From positions 8,556,001-8,620,000 of the forward strand of contig JAMPIQ010000001.1 in the NCBI GenBank assembly GCA_024699855.1: a DNA stretch of 64,000 nucleotides, written 5' to 3'. This DNA is from Aphelenchoides besseyi. Lineage: Eukaryota; Nematoda; Chromadorea; Rhabditida; Aphelenchoididae. This document shows positions 43,901-55,194 of this stretch, piece after piece. The notes beneath the pieces were generated by a model, which ran no database searches, was not told the DNA's origin, and worked only from the letters and a program-made list of their open reading frames with translations. The position numbers were made by a program, and so were the translations under genes. Within the stretch, counting starts at the first letter, position 1; each line of letters begins with the position of its first letter.

Positions 43901-45708
43901 GGGCAAAAAGCACGACCTTCTTATCGTCTCACAACGCGGGGGCATTCCTCGTCCATCACAGAAGCATAATCGATAAAAACACCCGTCTTATTCGAAGAAG
44001 AAATGCGCGTCGAGTGAGTAAACGGATGTTGCAACAAATTCGAGAGATGCAAAATGCCGTCGGCATCAACGGTTCGTGTGCAAAATGAGTAATGACAAAC
44101 ATGTGCTCAATAAAAAAAGCAAAAAGTGAATCACGGGAAATCAACAGTCTTTATAACATACGCACTTGTTTACAGTCGAAGATATTGATCGAAAAAATGG
44201 CGCCAAAAACAAAGATCTCATCATCATCAAAGATCCGTTTGTTCGGGCTTTGCGCATCTATTAGATCAGTTGTTACTATTGAGTCAAACACTTTTGCTGG
44301 ACTCTTCGTGCACAGCGAAATAAACGCAACAATTACGACACCGAACATAAAACCCAAAGTTTTCGCAGGAAAATGTCGTCGGGAAACTGACGACAGCAAT
44401 GACGATTCTCAACCTCTCGACAATCACGAGATATTCTCTCTCTCGTTTGATGATACATACGTGTCCGATTGGAATTTCCTGATTTTCGTAGCTCGTGCTT
44501 TGCGAGTTAAAGGCCGTGGACGTAGGAACAGATTTTTCTCACCAGCGTTTGCTCTTTCGTCTGCCTGCATTCCAGCTGAAGGTCGAACGAATGAGCAAAG
44601 AGAAAAAGAAAGACCCCAAACTGCTTAATCGGTGCGCTCTCAAAAGTTTTTCGCACAAAACTTGTAATGAAATCGTGAACCAATATGTCGAACTAATCAC
44701 TGAACTCAGTGCATGTTGTTTGTTTATGACCGATGGAGGAATCAAAGTTCGTTTTGTTTGCATTTTGAATGATTGTTTATTGGACTATTCGTCAAAATAC
44801 GATGTCGATTTGATGGGCGAGAAATTTGCAATTTTCATTTCAACGAAATTCAACTTCATTGACAGCGACACACGTGAACATACGCTATTCGTTGTTATCA
44901 GTAAGTTCTCTCACACGCACACACACTTTTAGTTTAAAAGGGGGTCCTCTCTGACCATTGATTCGTCCGCACTTGGTCTTAAAACGTCACACGAAGCAGT
45001 TTGTGTGTACGAGAACGTTGAAGTGCATTAGAGACGAGAAGTAGATCGACGCGGTTCACACGCGCGGGAATTTGAAGGTCGAGACCAAACCAGTGAGTGT
45101 TTTTCGCAACCTATCAGAGAGGAACAAAGACTGACTATTGACTATTGAACTCGAATGAAATTTCCAGCCGTGAACTGATCACTTCGGATGATGAAATCTC
45201 TAATATGAAGGATTCCCTTTTATGGAAATAGCTGTGAGACTTGTCGTAAACTAATAAGAACCGAGTGTTACGCAACTTGTTTCACATACTTGTGGGTTTC
45301 GATCGAGCGATCACGTGCCCTCAGAATGAGCGACCAGGTCGTGATTTAGTTCGTGGGCGCTCATTTTTTATTTGATTTCAATCGCAATTCAACATGACGT
45401 ACGCGATTAATGGCTGAAACTTTGGGTTTTGAACAAACATACAATTCCACCTAATCGAAGCGCACATTAGCGCTATGAACCGAACAGAAGTCGATGGTCC
45501 ACTGTAATAATCGTGAGCACTTGAGCCTTCGTGACGGGTAATCGAATTGCAAACAGAAATAGATTCAGTCTTATGAACAATCTCCATTACAATTTCGACC
45601 ACTCCCAACTGGTTTATACTCGGATCGTTACATGTTTTTTGATCTTGAGAAGAAGTTTATTCACGTACTATCACCAAGAGATCAACCGTCCAGCAGTTAA
45701 ATCGATCT
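40933..45708. other. large gap with only unrecognised open frames
   Basis: About 4.8 kb has no gene I can name. The most notable open frames are on the plus strand at 44092-44628 and 44495-44932, overlapping in different frames; they lack recognisable motifs. Upstream of the sma-9-like gene this could be a large regulatory region for a developmental transcription factor. No tandem repeat array or transposon is visible. Confidence 0.4.
44590..44931 (+). CDS. unrecognised hypothetical open frame
   Basis: From the internal ATG the frame runs MSKEKKKDPKLLNRCALKS to a TAG at 44929-44931, with a moderately ordered middle (KTCNEIVNQYVELITELSAC, then DLMGEKFAIFISTKFNF). A GTAAGT at about 44902 could be a donor after the residues FVVIS, but no partner exon is convincing. 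It may be a small lineage-specific gene or chance. I do not recognise it. Confidence 0.2.
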
Positions 45709-46865
45709 CTATCGCGAAGATCCCGCTCCGTCGTCTAAGCTTCCGTAGTCGCTGGGAGCTGCGCTCTTCTCCGATGGATCAACCACAATCGTTGGCAACA
45801 GCAATTGACCAAATCGAGACTCTGTTTCCGATTCATCGTATGCTCGCAGTTCGTACCAATGTGACCGAAAGTTTCGAAGTACGTGGGTTACCTTCAAAAA
45901 AACGACTTGGCGACATTTGAGATTGTAAACAAACAAAATAAATTGCAAACAATCCACCAAGAACCGCTCCACCCAACACATCAGACAATCTATGTTTGTA
46001 GTCCCGAACACGTGATGACCAAACAAAAACAGAAAACAAGAAAATGAAGAATTGAATGAACGATCGAATAAGTTCGTGGAATTTGCAACGTTTCTGAAGA
46101 TAAATCTGAAATGATAGTCGAATAGTTGAACTTTAAACTTCGAGATTACAATCATGAAGACGGCAAAATTGGCAGCGGAACTCGAATGTCCGGAAGGAAA
46201 AGAATAGAATTCGTCATCGTCGAATCGACCCAAACATTCGTAATTCTGTATGAAAAGGTGGGCGTCGGGAGTACATAGTTTGTTCAAATCAGGTTGACAG
46301 ACGGCCAAGAAGTTTGGACGCAAACGACAAACGATTCTCTTGGCAAACGTCGTTGTGACAATAGTTGCAAGGCTTGAACAAATGAATGAGCCTGAAAGAA
46401 GATTAGAAGTTGTTTTTATGTTGAAGCCTACTGATTAAAAACAAAAAACTGTTGATGAATGGATGCAGTTTTCCGGCTTGAACGACAACTCGTCGACCTT
46501 TTCGTGTTAGATGTCTAATCAACGAGTATTCTCCACTCAGAAACTAAAGAAAAAGATTAGTAATCAAAACAAGAAGACAAACTCACCAAGAGAATTGAAA
46601 CTATTGCGATGATTTTCAGCATAGAATCTGATCCGATCGTATTCTCACGAAACGGATATCTAAACCGATATTTCAGTTACATGAAGATCCCTTTTTGTTA
46701 CCTTATTTCATCATCGTCGCAAAACCAGCCCTATGATTAGACCTTTTAATTGACATTCTGGCAATCTCTTACTTGTTGAGTGTAAGGAAAAGCATTAGCC
46801 AAGTGTTTCAGAATATAGAGAATGGGAATTGCGATGACGGTACTAACAAGATGTTTAGAGATCAT
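45709..46865 (-). CDS. lipid phosphate phosphatase (PAP2/PLPP family)
   Basis: PLPP enzymes are six-pass membrane ecto-phosphatases that dephosphorylate phosphatidic, lysophosphatidic and sphingosine phosphates. The exons give MISKHLVSTVIAIPILYILK, then GWFCDDDEIRYPFRENT, as in vertebrate PLPPs (FC...ISYPYKEDT). Catalytic motif C1 reads KRIVCRLRPNF, C2 is FPSGHSS with the catalytic-site His, and C3 is SRVRDYKHRLSDVLGG with the nucleophilic His and supporting Asp. The acidic and Ser-rich tail (PSDYGSLDDGAGSSR) is cytoplasmic. About seven exons with 40-60-base introns are needed, one of them splitting HPFINS from the next segment. All active-site residues are present. The gene diverges from the MAM-like gene. 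Confidence 0.9.
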
Positions 46866-47940
46866 GATTAACTAGTGAAAAAGAAACTAATTTGGAAATA
46901 AACAATCGCCTTTAGAGCTTTAACATAAGTGTCGAAGAGCAACAGACGATGATTGTTCTTTTGGTCTCCCCAATTTGGACGAGAAAGTGTGTTTTTAATG
47001 ACAGTCGTGACTTTGTTCACGTTGCGAAGATTTCGATCAAAAATCAAGACGACGTTGAGGTCCAACAGAGGAAGAACGCGACCGACCTTTTCCTCTTATT
47101 TCGCGTTCTTATCAGCTCTTGATCGATCTGTATTGTGCATTTTGCGTTGTAGAGGTACGAAATGTCGACGAAAATCACAGAATCGTCACAACATTCTCAG
47201 CTGTTTCCTCGGCAAATAGCTCGAAATGCTCACTCTCAAATTCGTTGATTAGTAATCACTGCACGTGTCGATCAACTTCGTTTATTGCCAAACCAAATTG
47301 CGACCCTTTTGAAAGACTTGTTGCAAAAAATTTAAAGAAGCTTCAGCTTTCAGTAGAAGTTTAATGACATCAATACATCGACATCATAACCCTAAAGCTC
47401 AATTGTCTTTGGATCACTTAACTAGTTACATCGATTGCAAATAAACAAAACAATGACTTCAAATAGAAAATGGTTTTGTGTCAGTAAAATTATTCGACAG
47501 TCTCAAATTCGTTGTTAAGTAAACGGTCATTGCTTGTTGAACGTTCGCGCAAAATGCAAATACAAAGCCGACGAGTTGTAGAGAGACTGTTTACTCAATT
47601 TCACATCTCAAGAATATCCAACGGTCGTTTCGGATTGCGCTGAAGCGGATCTTGAGTGGCGGCGCCGTTTACCGAACAAACTTGACCTCAACATTCTGCA
47701 ACGGATATCGAAATTCCGATCTTCGCATCGAGGGAACGTGTTTTGGAACTTTCTCTCCAACGTTTACGTTTGTTTTTGTTCTCAAGCGATTCACGTGAGT
47801 GCCATCTCTCGCTACTTCTTTCACGTCGTATTTTACGATTCACGAGCGATCAGAACTTCGAAGCGGCACTCAACTGAAACTCCCATTGTGACTACACGAC
47901 CGTATTGTTATCGAGTAAAATTTGTTAGTTACAAAGAGGA
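46866..47940. other. divergent intergenic region
   Basis: This 1.1 kb lies between the divergent PLPP and MAM-like genes and probably holds both promoters. Open frames at 46953-47364 lack motifs. No repeats or RNA genes were seen. Confidence 0.45.
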
Positions 47941-49843
47941 ATGGCATTGCAAATACGCCAATTAATAGCATTTACGTTAATGATTCTCACAACAAATGTA
48001 ACAAGTAAGTTGCTATTCGACAGATAAATACGTCCATGACTTTCAGATGCATGTGCTCCACCTATGAATCTGCAAGAAATGTTACCGCAAATGGCACAAG
48101 CAACAACAAAGATGTTCGGTGATGCAACACAGCAAGTGAAAACACCACTGAGCATAGGTTTTTAGTTTCAACTGTCAAATAAAATACATTAATTCTCTTC
48201 AGCTACTCAATCAGGACCCATTTCTACTGCACCACTTACTGATCCAATCGATTTGTTTTGTCACGATTTCGATGTTAAATGTCGATGGAGAAACATGGAA
48301 GGAATGTTGGTTGATGAACTCGATTGGTGAGTTAAGACCTTGTATCCGCTTATCACTCGCGTTCTACAGGTATCAAGGCGCCGGATTTCTGGATGAAACT
48401 CGACTTCGATTAGCGACTGGAACTCATTTAGCTCCAGGTAAGACATAGTTCATGCCGAACTACTGACTAGTTCTTTCAGACGGATATTACGGTATAGCAG
48501 CTACCGATAAAGTGGAGTTTCCGTTGTCAAAAGCGATTTTGGTCAGCGATATAATCGATTGTCAGCTGGGAACGGCAGAATTGAGATTCATGTAAGTTCT
48601 CGATTATTATTCTGACGATCGTTTTGTAGGTATTGGACTTCTCCCGACGTAAGAATCGTTGTTTGCACAAAAAGTGTTAGTAAAATGTTCCCCGATTACG
48701 ACTATTGTGCTCGACCAATCGAAAATGGTAATTGTTACCACGTTCTGTTAACTTGTTTTTATCTGAAAAAACACGTTCGAGTGATTTAGGTGATCCCGGA
48801 CCGGCATATGTGACAATTCCCGATCTTGCTGGACAATCATTTCAAGTAAGAGATGAGTCAGAAATGTACATAACCGTTTCCCAGATTTATATTCGAGCTG
48901 AAAATTTCGTCTTCCAATCCCCGACACTACGAGGTGGATTTGCAATTGTTGACAGTATTGAATACTACGGAGACTTTTGTCCACTTTCAAAAACGAACCT
49001 TCAAAACATACCACAACCGAATGTTATGGTAACTGTAAACAATATTCCTTTGGAATCAAATTTTAGAATTTGCAACAAGGAGGACCACCGCAATTTTCAT
49101 TTCTAAACAACGATCAAATTGAGCCATTGGTATCGTCGTCTCATCAGCTTTTCAACAACAACTCAGTCAACTTATTGCCGTTAGCTCATGCTGTCAAAAC
49201 CGCGGAACCGACGATCCAAACTACATTTCAAGAACAAAATTTGAGCATAAAACAAAAAACGTGCCAAGTTTTGGAATGTTCGTTTAACGCAACCGAAAAG
49301 TGTGTTCATCATTTGGACGATTCTCAATGGGTTCAGAGTTCTCATGCAGTTGCTGATATCTTTGGTGGCATTCCCGGAGACGCTTCAGCTCTACCGTGGT
49401 CTAAAGGTTTAGTTCGATTATGACCGAAGATTAACTCTGCCATTTAGATGGTTCGTTTGCTTACGTCATTGGTCCGCAACAACAAGCCACATTTAAGACC
49501 GGACCATTCACAGTTGATGAACAACTTTACTTTATGTTTTCTTATCACAAATCCGTGCAGATTGGCGACCTAAAAATTTATGTTAAACGTCGAGATGCTG
49601 CAGATGAAGAAACGATATTCGAATATCCGAAATCACTTTCTATCGAATCTCATCGATGGTATCGAGAAGTTAAACCGCTGGAACCGGGCGATTACTCATA
49701 TGTTTGTTCGAATTCATCTCAAATACAATCGTAGCTTATTTCAGATGGCGTTTGAAGTGTCGAATTTACCGATGGCGTTGACTATCGGGCTTGACGAGTT
49801 CACTCTTCTTGACCGTCACAAACAATATTATTGTCGTCATTGA
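47941..49843 (+). CDS. secreted protein with two MAM-like modules
   Basis: Nine or so exons encode about 500 residues. The signal peptide is MALQIRQLIAFTLMILTTNV. After a short linker, module 1 begins DLFCHDFDVKCRWRNMEG and runs through DELDWYQGAGFLDETRL to DSIEYYGDFC. A Gln/Ser-rich spacer follows (about 100 residues), then module 2 from QVLECSFNATEKCVHHLDD, through WVQSSHAVADIFGG to LDEFTLLDRHKQYYC. The C.F....C.W spacing and terminal Cys are the MAM-like extracellular pattern; MAM domains mediate adhesion and assembly. The modules are clearly related but diverged, so an old duplication is likely. No membrane segment follows, so it is probably secreted. The exact orthologue is unknown to me. 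Confidence 0.78.
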
Positions 49844-49904
49844 ACGCTTCGATCTCCACAATAAATGTGTTTAATGAAATTTACACTGTGATTTTTATCG
49901 AACT

Positions 49905-51218
49905 TCACTGAACGTTCGAATAGTTGCTGGCAGTCATAGACTCATTGAAAGTTCGACGGAAATTGTCAGCACCGGCGGTTTGTGTTTCGACAGGATTCAG
50001 GATTGCATAAGAGACACACATCGATCGGTCAATGACCATCACAGCACCACGGTTGTTCTGAAATCGCTGAATTGAATGCAAAAAACGAATTACGTGCCAT
50101 TTCCGGTTGATAACGTGGAGCTGAGAAGACAGTGACCAGTCGACGATTTGCAAAGAATCCATAACCATTGGGCATGACCTACAAATCGACTTATAACTGT
50201 GCGATTGGCCAACAAACCTGATGAGCACGCACAATGAAATCGAGCGACATCTTCTTGCACGCCTTCACAACAACATCTTCGCCAAAAACGACACTCACTT
50301 CGCGTAAACGATTGTGTTCGAATCCCTGAACGTTCAAGGCGGGATCTGACCATAACAAATCTTGAGCCAATGTGCCGGGAATCGGTTCAACAATCGGAAG
50401 TCGAATGTTGCGGATGTCATTCAAAGAGTGGAGACGAGGACTCAATCCGCCGTGCATGCACAAGATTCGACCACGAACCAAAGCCGCCAATGGGAGATGA
50501 GTGAAAATGTTGTTGAAATCTTTGTACAACTTCATTGCAATTCCGATTTTAAAGCGACGTGCCAGTTCGTCCCAAAAACCTATAAATATCAAACTACAAA
50601 CTCCACCTACAAGATGCTGGCCACCGATGGGCTGAAAGCTGGTATATGCTCGTTGAGAGAACATTCGTTCTCTTGATATTCTCTCCCAGTTATTTCAATC
50701 AATCATCCATTGGCAACAAAAGGAAGAACGTAAGAGTGAACTAACCGTATGTACGATTTACGTATTCCGATTCGTGATTGCCACGTAACAGAAAGATCTG
50801 AAAACCAAATTCTTTTACTTATTGCAATCGATGACTCACTCGTTGTGGTGCCGCCAACTTCAACGCCAACAGCAACGCAATGCACTCGACGCTGTTCGGT
50901 CCACGATCAACGTAATCACCCAAAAATAGAAAACGTTGCGATCCCGGAAGTCCCATGGACATAAAAATCCGTTGCAAATCGAAAAACTAGAACAGAATCG
51001 CTAGAAGGTCATGTTTGTTTCAACGAAACCTGTCCGTGAATGTCTCCGACAATTCGCACCGGAATCTGAACGTCGATAAGTGCCTGTTGATCACGATCGT
51101 GACAGAAATACGGTTTGGCCATTTCGAGCAACTGAATCAGATCGTCTCCCGTGTATTCGACTGTTTGACGAAACTTCAGATGCTTGCCGATGAATGTGTG
51201 AAGATCGAGCGGCGGCAT
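49905..51218 (-). CDS. divergent PP1-like Ser/Thr phosphatase
   Basis: This is a PPP-family metallophosphatase. All two-metal site motifs are present in order: GDIHGQ, then [35 protein letters not shown] and VRAHQ, and finally VTVFSAPRY. The usual SAPNY is SAPRY here, and RGNHE is followed by SR rather than the CAS common in PP1. The family core [13 protein letters not shown] and an N-terminal helix block ([20 protein letters not shown]) fit PP1-like proteins of the nematode-expanded type, often sperm-expressed. ATG 51218 is chosen ([14 protein letters not shown]); an upstream TTG frame is ignored. Six exons with introns of about 36-60 bases. Specificity cannot be read from sequence alone. 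Confidence 0.87.
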
Positions 51219-52023
51219 TCTGAACACCGTTTTCAATGGAAAGACATGAACTGGAACAAAATGAAAAGCAATTTGGTTAAGGACAGAAATTTGAATATTT
51301 TTATTGGAAATTATTTCTGTGTCACGAGCATTACCTCGTCGTCTGTAGGGGAAATTAGGCTAATCAATGGGTTTCAATGAGTTTCTTTTACTGACGCAAT
51401 CTGGAAGTTCGGTCTTTTGAAATGCACGAATTGGTTTTCTACCATTAGATTAACTGTAACACAAAGTCATGTGCCATGTTCGCCGATTACAGCCAGGAAA
51501 TTATGTAAATTTAATTAGGATTTGGTGGCCAACATGACAGTTTCTTGGTGGTATGAAGTTCTGGGTATAAACGTGTAAAAGCCAACTTCTATTTGTCGTC
51601 TAATCAACTAGACAACCTCAAGAACTTCGTAATTACTCAGCAGTCCAGCGTAATTAGATGTCTCTCGCATTTCATACGCTTATTCGCTTGTTTATGTTCA
51701 TCTCTGACGGGGTTTGTATTCGTAGTCAACCTTGTTAGTTAAGCAAAATTCTGAAGCGAAAAACCAGACCGTTGATTGTAATCTCGTTCTCTTAATCGCA
51801 CTTTGTTTTTGATAATATAAGTTGTAAAAAGTGTTCGCGTTAACCGCTAGAGAGCGTCCGCACTCAATTCATTTACCTCGTTATTTTTGTAGAAAAATCG
51901 TATTTTTGGAGAGCAGACAGTTAACTTCAGATCCCTCGAGATTCTCTTTCTCGACTTGTTTATTTTGCTACCTCTTACGCCAATTGCTATTCTTTAGTCT
52001 TCAGTCGAATCGGTTCTTCGTCA
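51219..52023. other. divergent intergenic region
   Basis: This 0.8 kb lies between the phosphatase and the downstream 7TM gene. Only short open frames exist and no motifs are seen. Confidence 0.45.
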
Positions 52024-53148
52024 ATGCAAGAGATCATTGGACTGATTACTTTCGGCCAATTTCTTTTCCGTTTCTTTTTCAGTTCATTTGCGTTCACAAG
52101 TTTAATATTCCTGTGTTATCGGCATTCGAAGCTCAACGAAGAAATAATCTCAGTCCCACTTTGCATCAACATTATCACATGGATCACAACCGCGTTTTTC
52201 GATCTACTTTACATCACTTCTAGTTTTCTTTCACGGACCTATCCAAGTAAGTTCGATGCTCGACTGTCTGCTCATGAAGTTGTTTGTTTCAGAAGTGCCA
52301 TCGGACTTGATTTTCTGGAGCGGTTCATTGTATTTTGCGACAACAACCGCCGTTTCAATGAGTGTCTTTTTTCTAATGCTCGATCGAATTACAATTCTTC
52401 TATCGCGATCGAACATCGGTCTCGACACTCGACGTCACCTTTCCATTGCTAATGCGGCACTTGTGTTAGCACAGTTTTTTGTGTTTATCACAATTTTTGT
52501 GGTGTTTGAGCGACCGAACAGCACTGACACAGGTTGCTTTTGATATCAGAACATATTGTGATCTCTTCATTTCAGAATGTGAAACGTTCAGTTGTGTGGC
52601 AACTCAGTAGGTTTAGCGTACAGTTTTATATCGAAACGACGGTTTGTATAGTTTGCTTTAATTTTAAAAAGTCTTTTATATACAAACTCTATTGTATTTA
52701 CAGGCATGCGAGTACATTAAATCTAACTCGAGCAGTTTATGGTTCTGTGAATACAATCATGGCGATAGTTTTTGCTTTTCTCATATTTCGCTACAACAAG
52801 CGACGTGGATCGATGAGTCAAAATTTGAGTCGACAAACGGAGTACAGTGAAACCAATGGAACAACAGCAGTCAGAAATCGAGTAAACAAAGAAAAACTGG
52901 AAGTAATCACCTTTATACTTTAGGGTAATTTTGTGGCAGGAATAGCTGTTGGATGTCAAATTTTCTTCAACTTCTTGCCTAACCTTGGAGCCTATACAGC
53001 AGTTCGATATTTTCAAATGCCAATCTCCGATTTTGGCGGCCCTGTTGTGAGCACTTTTTCTCAACTTGATGCACTTACCAACACGGTGATTTTGTTGAAA
53101 GTTGTTGGTAGTCGTGTGTGGTCAAGCAAAATTACGGAATCTCGATGA
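52024..53148 (+). CDS. nematode-type 7TM receptor
   Basis: Five or six exons encode about 280 residues with seven hydrophobic stretches, for example FFFSSFAFTSLIFLCY, CINIITWITTAFFDLLYIT, FATTTAVSMSVFFLMLDR, ANAALVLAQFFVFITIFVVF, YGSVNTIMAIVFAFLIFRY and a final one around FVAGIAVGCQIFFNFLPNL. The LMLDRITIL segment after TM3 resembles the DR(F/Y)-like position of worm serpentine receptors, and Cys residues in ECETFSC suit an extracellular loop. The intron at about 52882-52924 is 45 bases; reading through it would give a stop. A serpentine (chemoreceptor-like) G-protein-coupled receptor is likely. The subfamily is unclear. Confidence 0.78.
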
Positions 53149-55194
53149 TTCGCGTTTGTTTACTCGTTGTTTTAACTTAATAAACTTTGTTGTTGGTTGG
53201 TTTTGGCTATAAATTTGGGAGTTGGCATTGACGAACAAGCGATAGAAAACGGACATCACTCGGACGTTAACATATCAATGTCAATCCCATTCATTCATGT
53301 ACTCAGCGAAATGATACAAAGTTTTAGTGCTGGTAGCCGCGTTGATAAACTTGTGAAATGTAAGTCATGGGCGTTGTAATCGCAATTTATCATATAATTG
53401 TCAAATTCAAGAAAGAATGGACAGGTGTTAATACGATTTGCACTCTATTCAAGACTGTTTCACGCAACTTAGAGGTTTTAATTAGAGCCTGATGAGATCT
53501 AACAAACGACTGATGAACGGGAATCAAATTGATGGTCATTGAAGGAAAACACGTCAAATTTCCTAACTTATCATTCACTTTTGACAAATTCAACGCGTTT
53601 ACAGACTCCAGGTATTCAGTTCTGTCGATTGACGATTCCTTGTATTCCATTTGTAGAAACTCACTAGTTTCGTTAATCGAACATTTGGAGGCCAAAAAGC
53701 TTACTGATGTTTCGAATGGCTTTTGTGCTCAAATAACTACGTATTGGTTGCTTTTCGACTTGATTCTAGTCTTCCATCGTTTAAAGCCGATTTACAACTT
53801 CTTGTCTTTGCCCCTGAAATTACCTTGTACTTAGCTTCGTATGTTCTGTATGTCTACATACATCCTGCTAGTGATGTGGCAGTCATCGTCCGTTCAGTGC
53901 GAACCATTGACTTCAGTCGACAGACAGTTTTCGGTTTTGACGCGAATTCGCATCCGATTGCAACGAAATCGCCGTCTGGGCGTCGAGAAGCAAACGGATT
54001 TGTTGGCGAATTTCGGGGGATGTGATGCCCTTGTTGTAATGGTTATTTCAGTTGTTGCATCGAAACCGCCGCTTTTACTCATCAGCCAAAAATTCTGCTT
54101 TCAATCGAAGGAGCCGTCAGACGAATTGATTTTGCATTTCGATTACCGAGTTTTGCCAAGTAAATTTGACGATCTTCGAAGATTCAAATGAATTCCATTA
54201 TGGACATGACATCTTTCCGCGTTTACGGACGTGACGTGTTGTCGGACATTTGTTTGGGTTTGATTGGCGACTGATGACTCATCGGCAGTTTGCTAGAACG
54301 AATGGCGAGTTTTCTGTTTTTCGTAATTTAAAGTTCGTCGATTTCAGTTGATTTCCGCACCAAATTACCTTTCTATGAGTTCCCCGGCTTTTAATTGACA
54401 TCACGAAGCCGAGGGTTGAGCTCTCAAATGGTGCCACCGGAATTATTTCCGGACAAACAGGAACGCGAACCGTTTCGTCGATAAAAATGCCGAAGAGCGA
54501 ACGAAAAGGCAGAGAATAAAACGGCGTGCTGTGGTGGAATGTGGGAGAGTTTGCCACTTCTGATGTCGCCTATAGATTCGAAGCGGCCGTCGAAGGTTTA
54601 CCGCGTAGTGTCCGAAAAAGGAGATGGTTTGAATTGCTTTGTAGAAATTTCGTTTTGTTTCGTCTTTTCGGCACTTCGAATACTCGATGGAACTTTTTCG
54701 GATGTTTCCGTGGGCTTGACGTCTTTTCAGTTGTGCTGCCAAAAAACTCGCATGAATACGACGGTCGGAGAGAAGACGTGAAAGAACGTGCGCGTGTTGG
54801 CGGAAAGCAGTGGCCACGCAAAAGAAAACCAATGCTCTATTGGCCCTATTTAGGCAAAGTTCTCCAACGGGCTTATTGAGATGCCCACTAGACTGCTTGT
54901 TCGTCTTTCTGCCTTCGTCGAAGAAAGACGAACTGTACGCCGAGAGTCGAGTTGTAAATAAGGTGAACAATTAACTGTTTTAAGTTAGAAAGCACAAATG
55001 TTTCTGAGAAAGAATTCGCGAGTTTGCGCTGGTTCTTTACTGACATCTTGATGCTTTTCGTTTCGAGCTTCTTAATTGAAAGGCGTGTTTATCTCTGTCG
55101 CTCACTGTTCGCGTGTTTCTGTTATCCACTTCTTTGGTTCTTGATATCATTTGCAGGTTTTTGAATTGTCGCCCCTTGAACCTCGTCATCAAAA
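53149..55194. other. intergenic, unrecognised open frames
   Basis: About 2 kb lies between the 7TM gene and dynamin. Open frames at 53390-53695 (minus), 53529-53834 and 53841-54191 (plus) and 54443-54970 (minus) overlap one another and have no recognisable motif. An acceptor-like TTTGCAG at about 55156 precedes the dynamin start by some 40 bases. Confidence 0.4.

Noticed and set aside
52885..52924. 21-base intron in the 7TM gene
   Set aside because: A normal 45-base intron beginning at GTAAAC fits the frame equally well.
54443..54970. 175-codon minus-strand frame near dynamin
   Set aside because: Low-complexity, basic, overlaps other frames, and has no splice or motif support.
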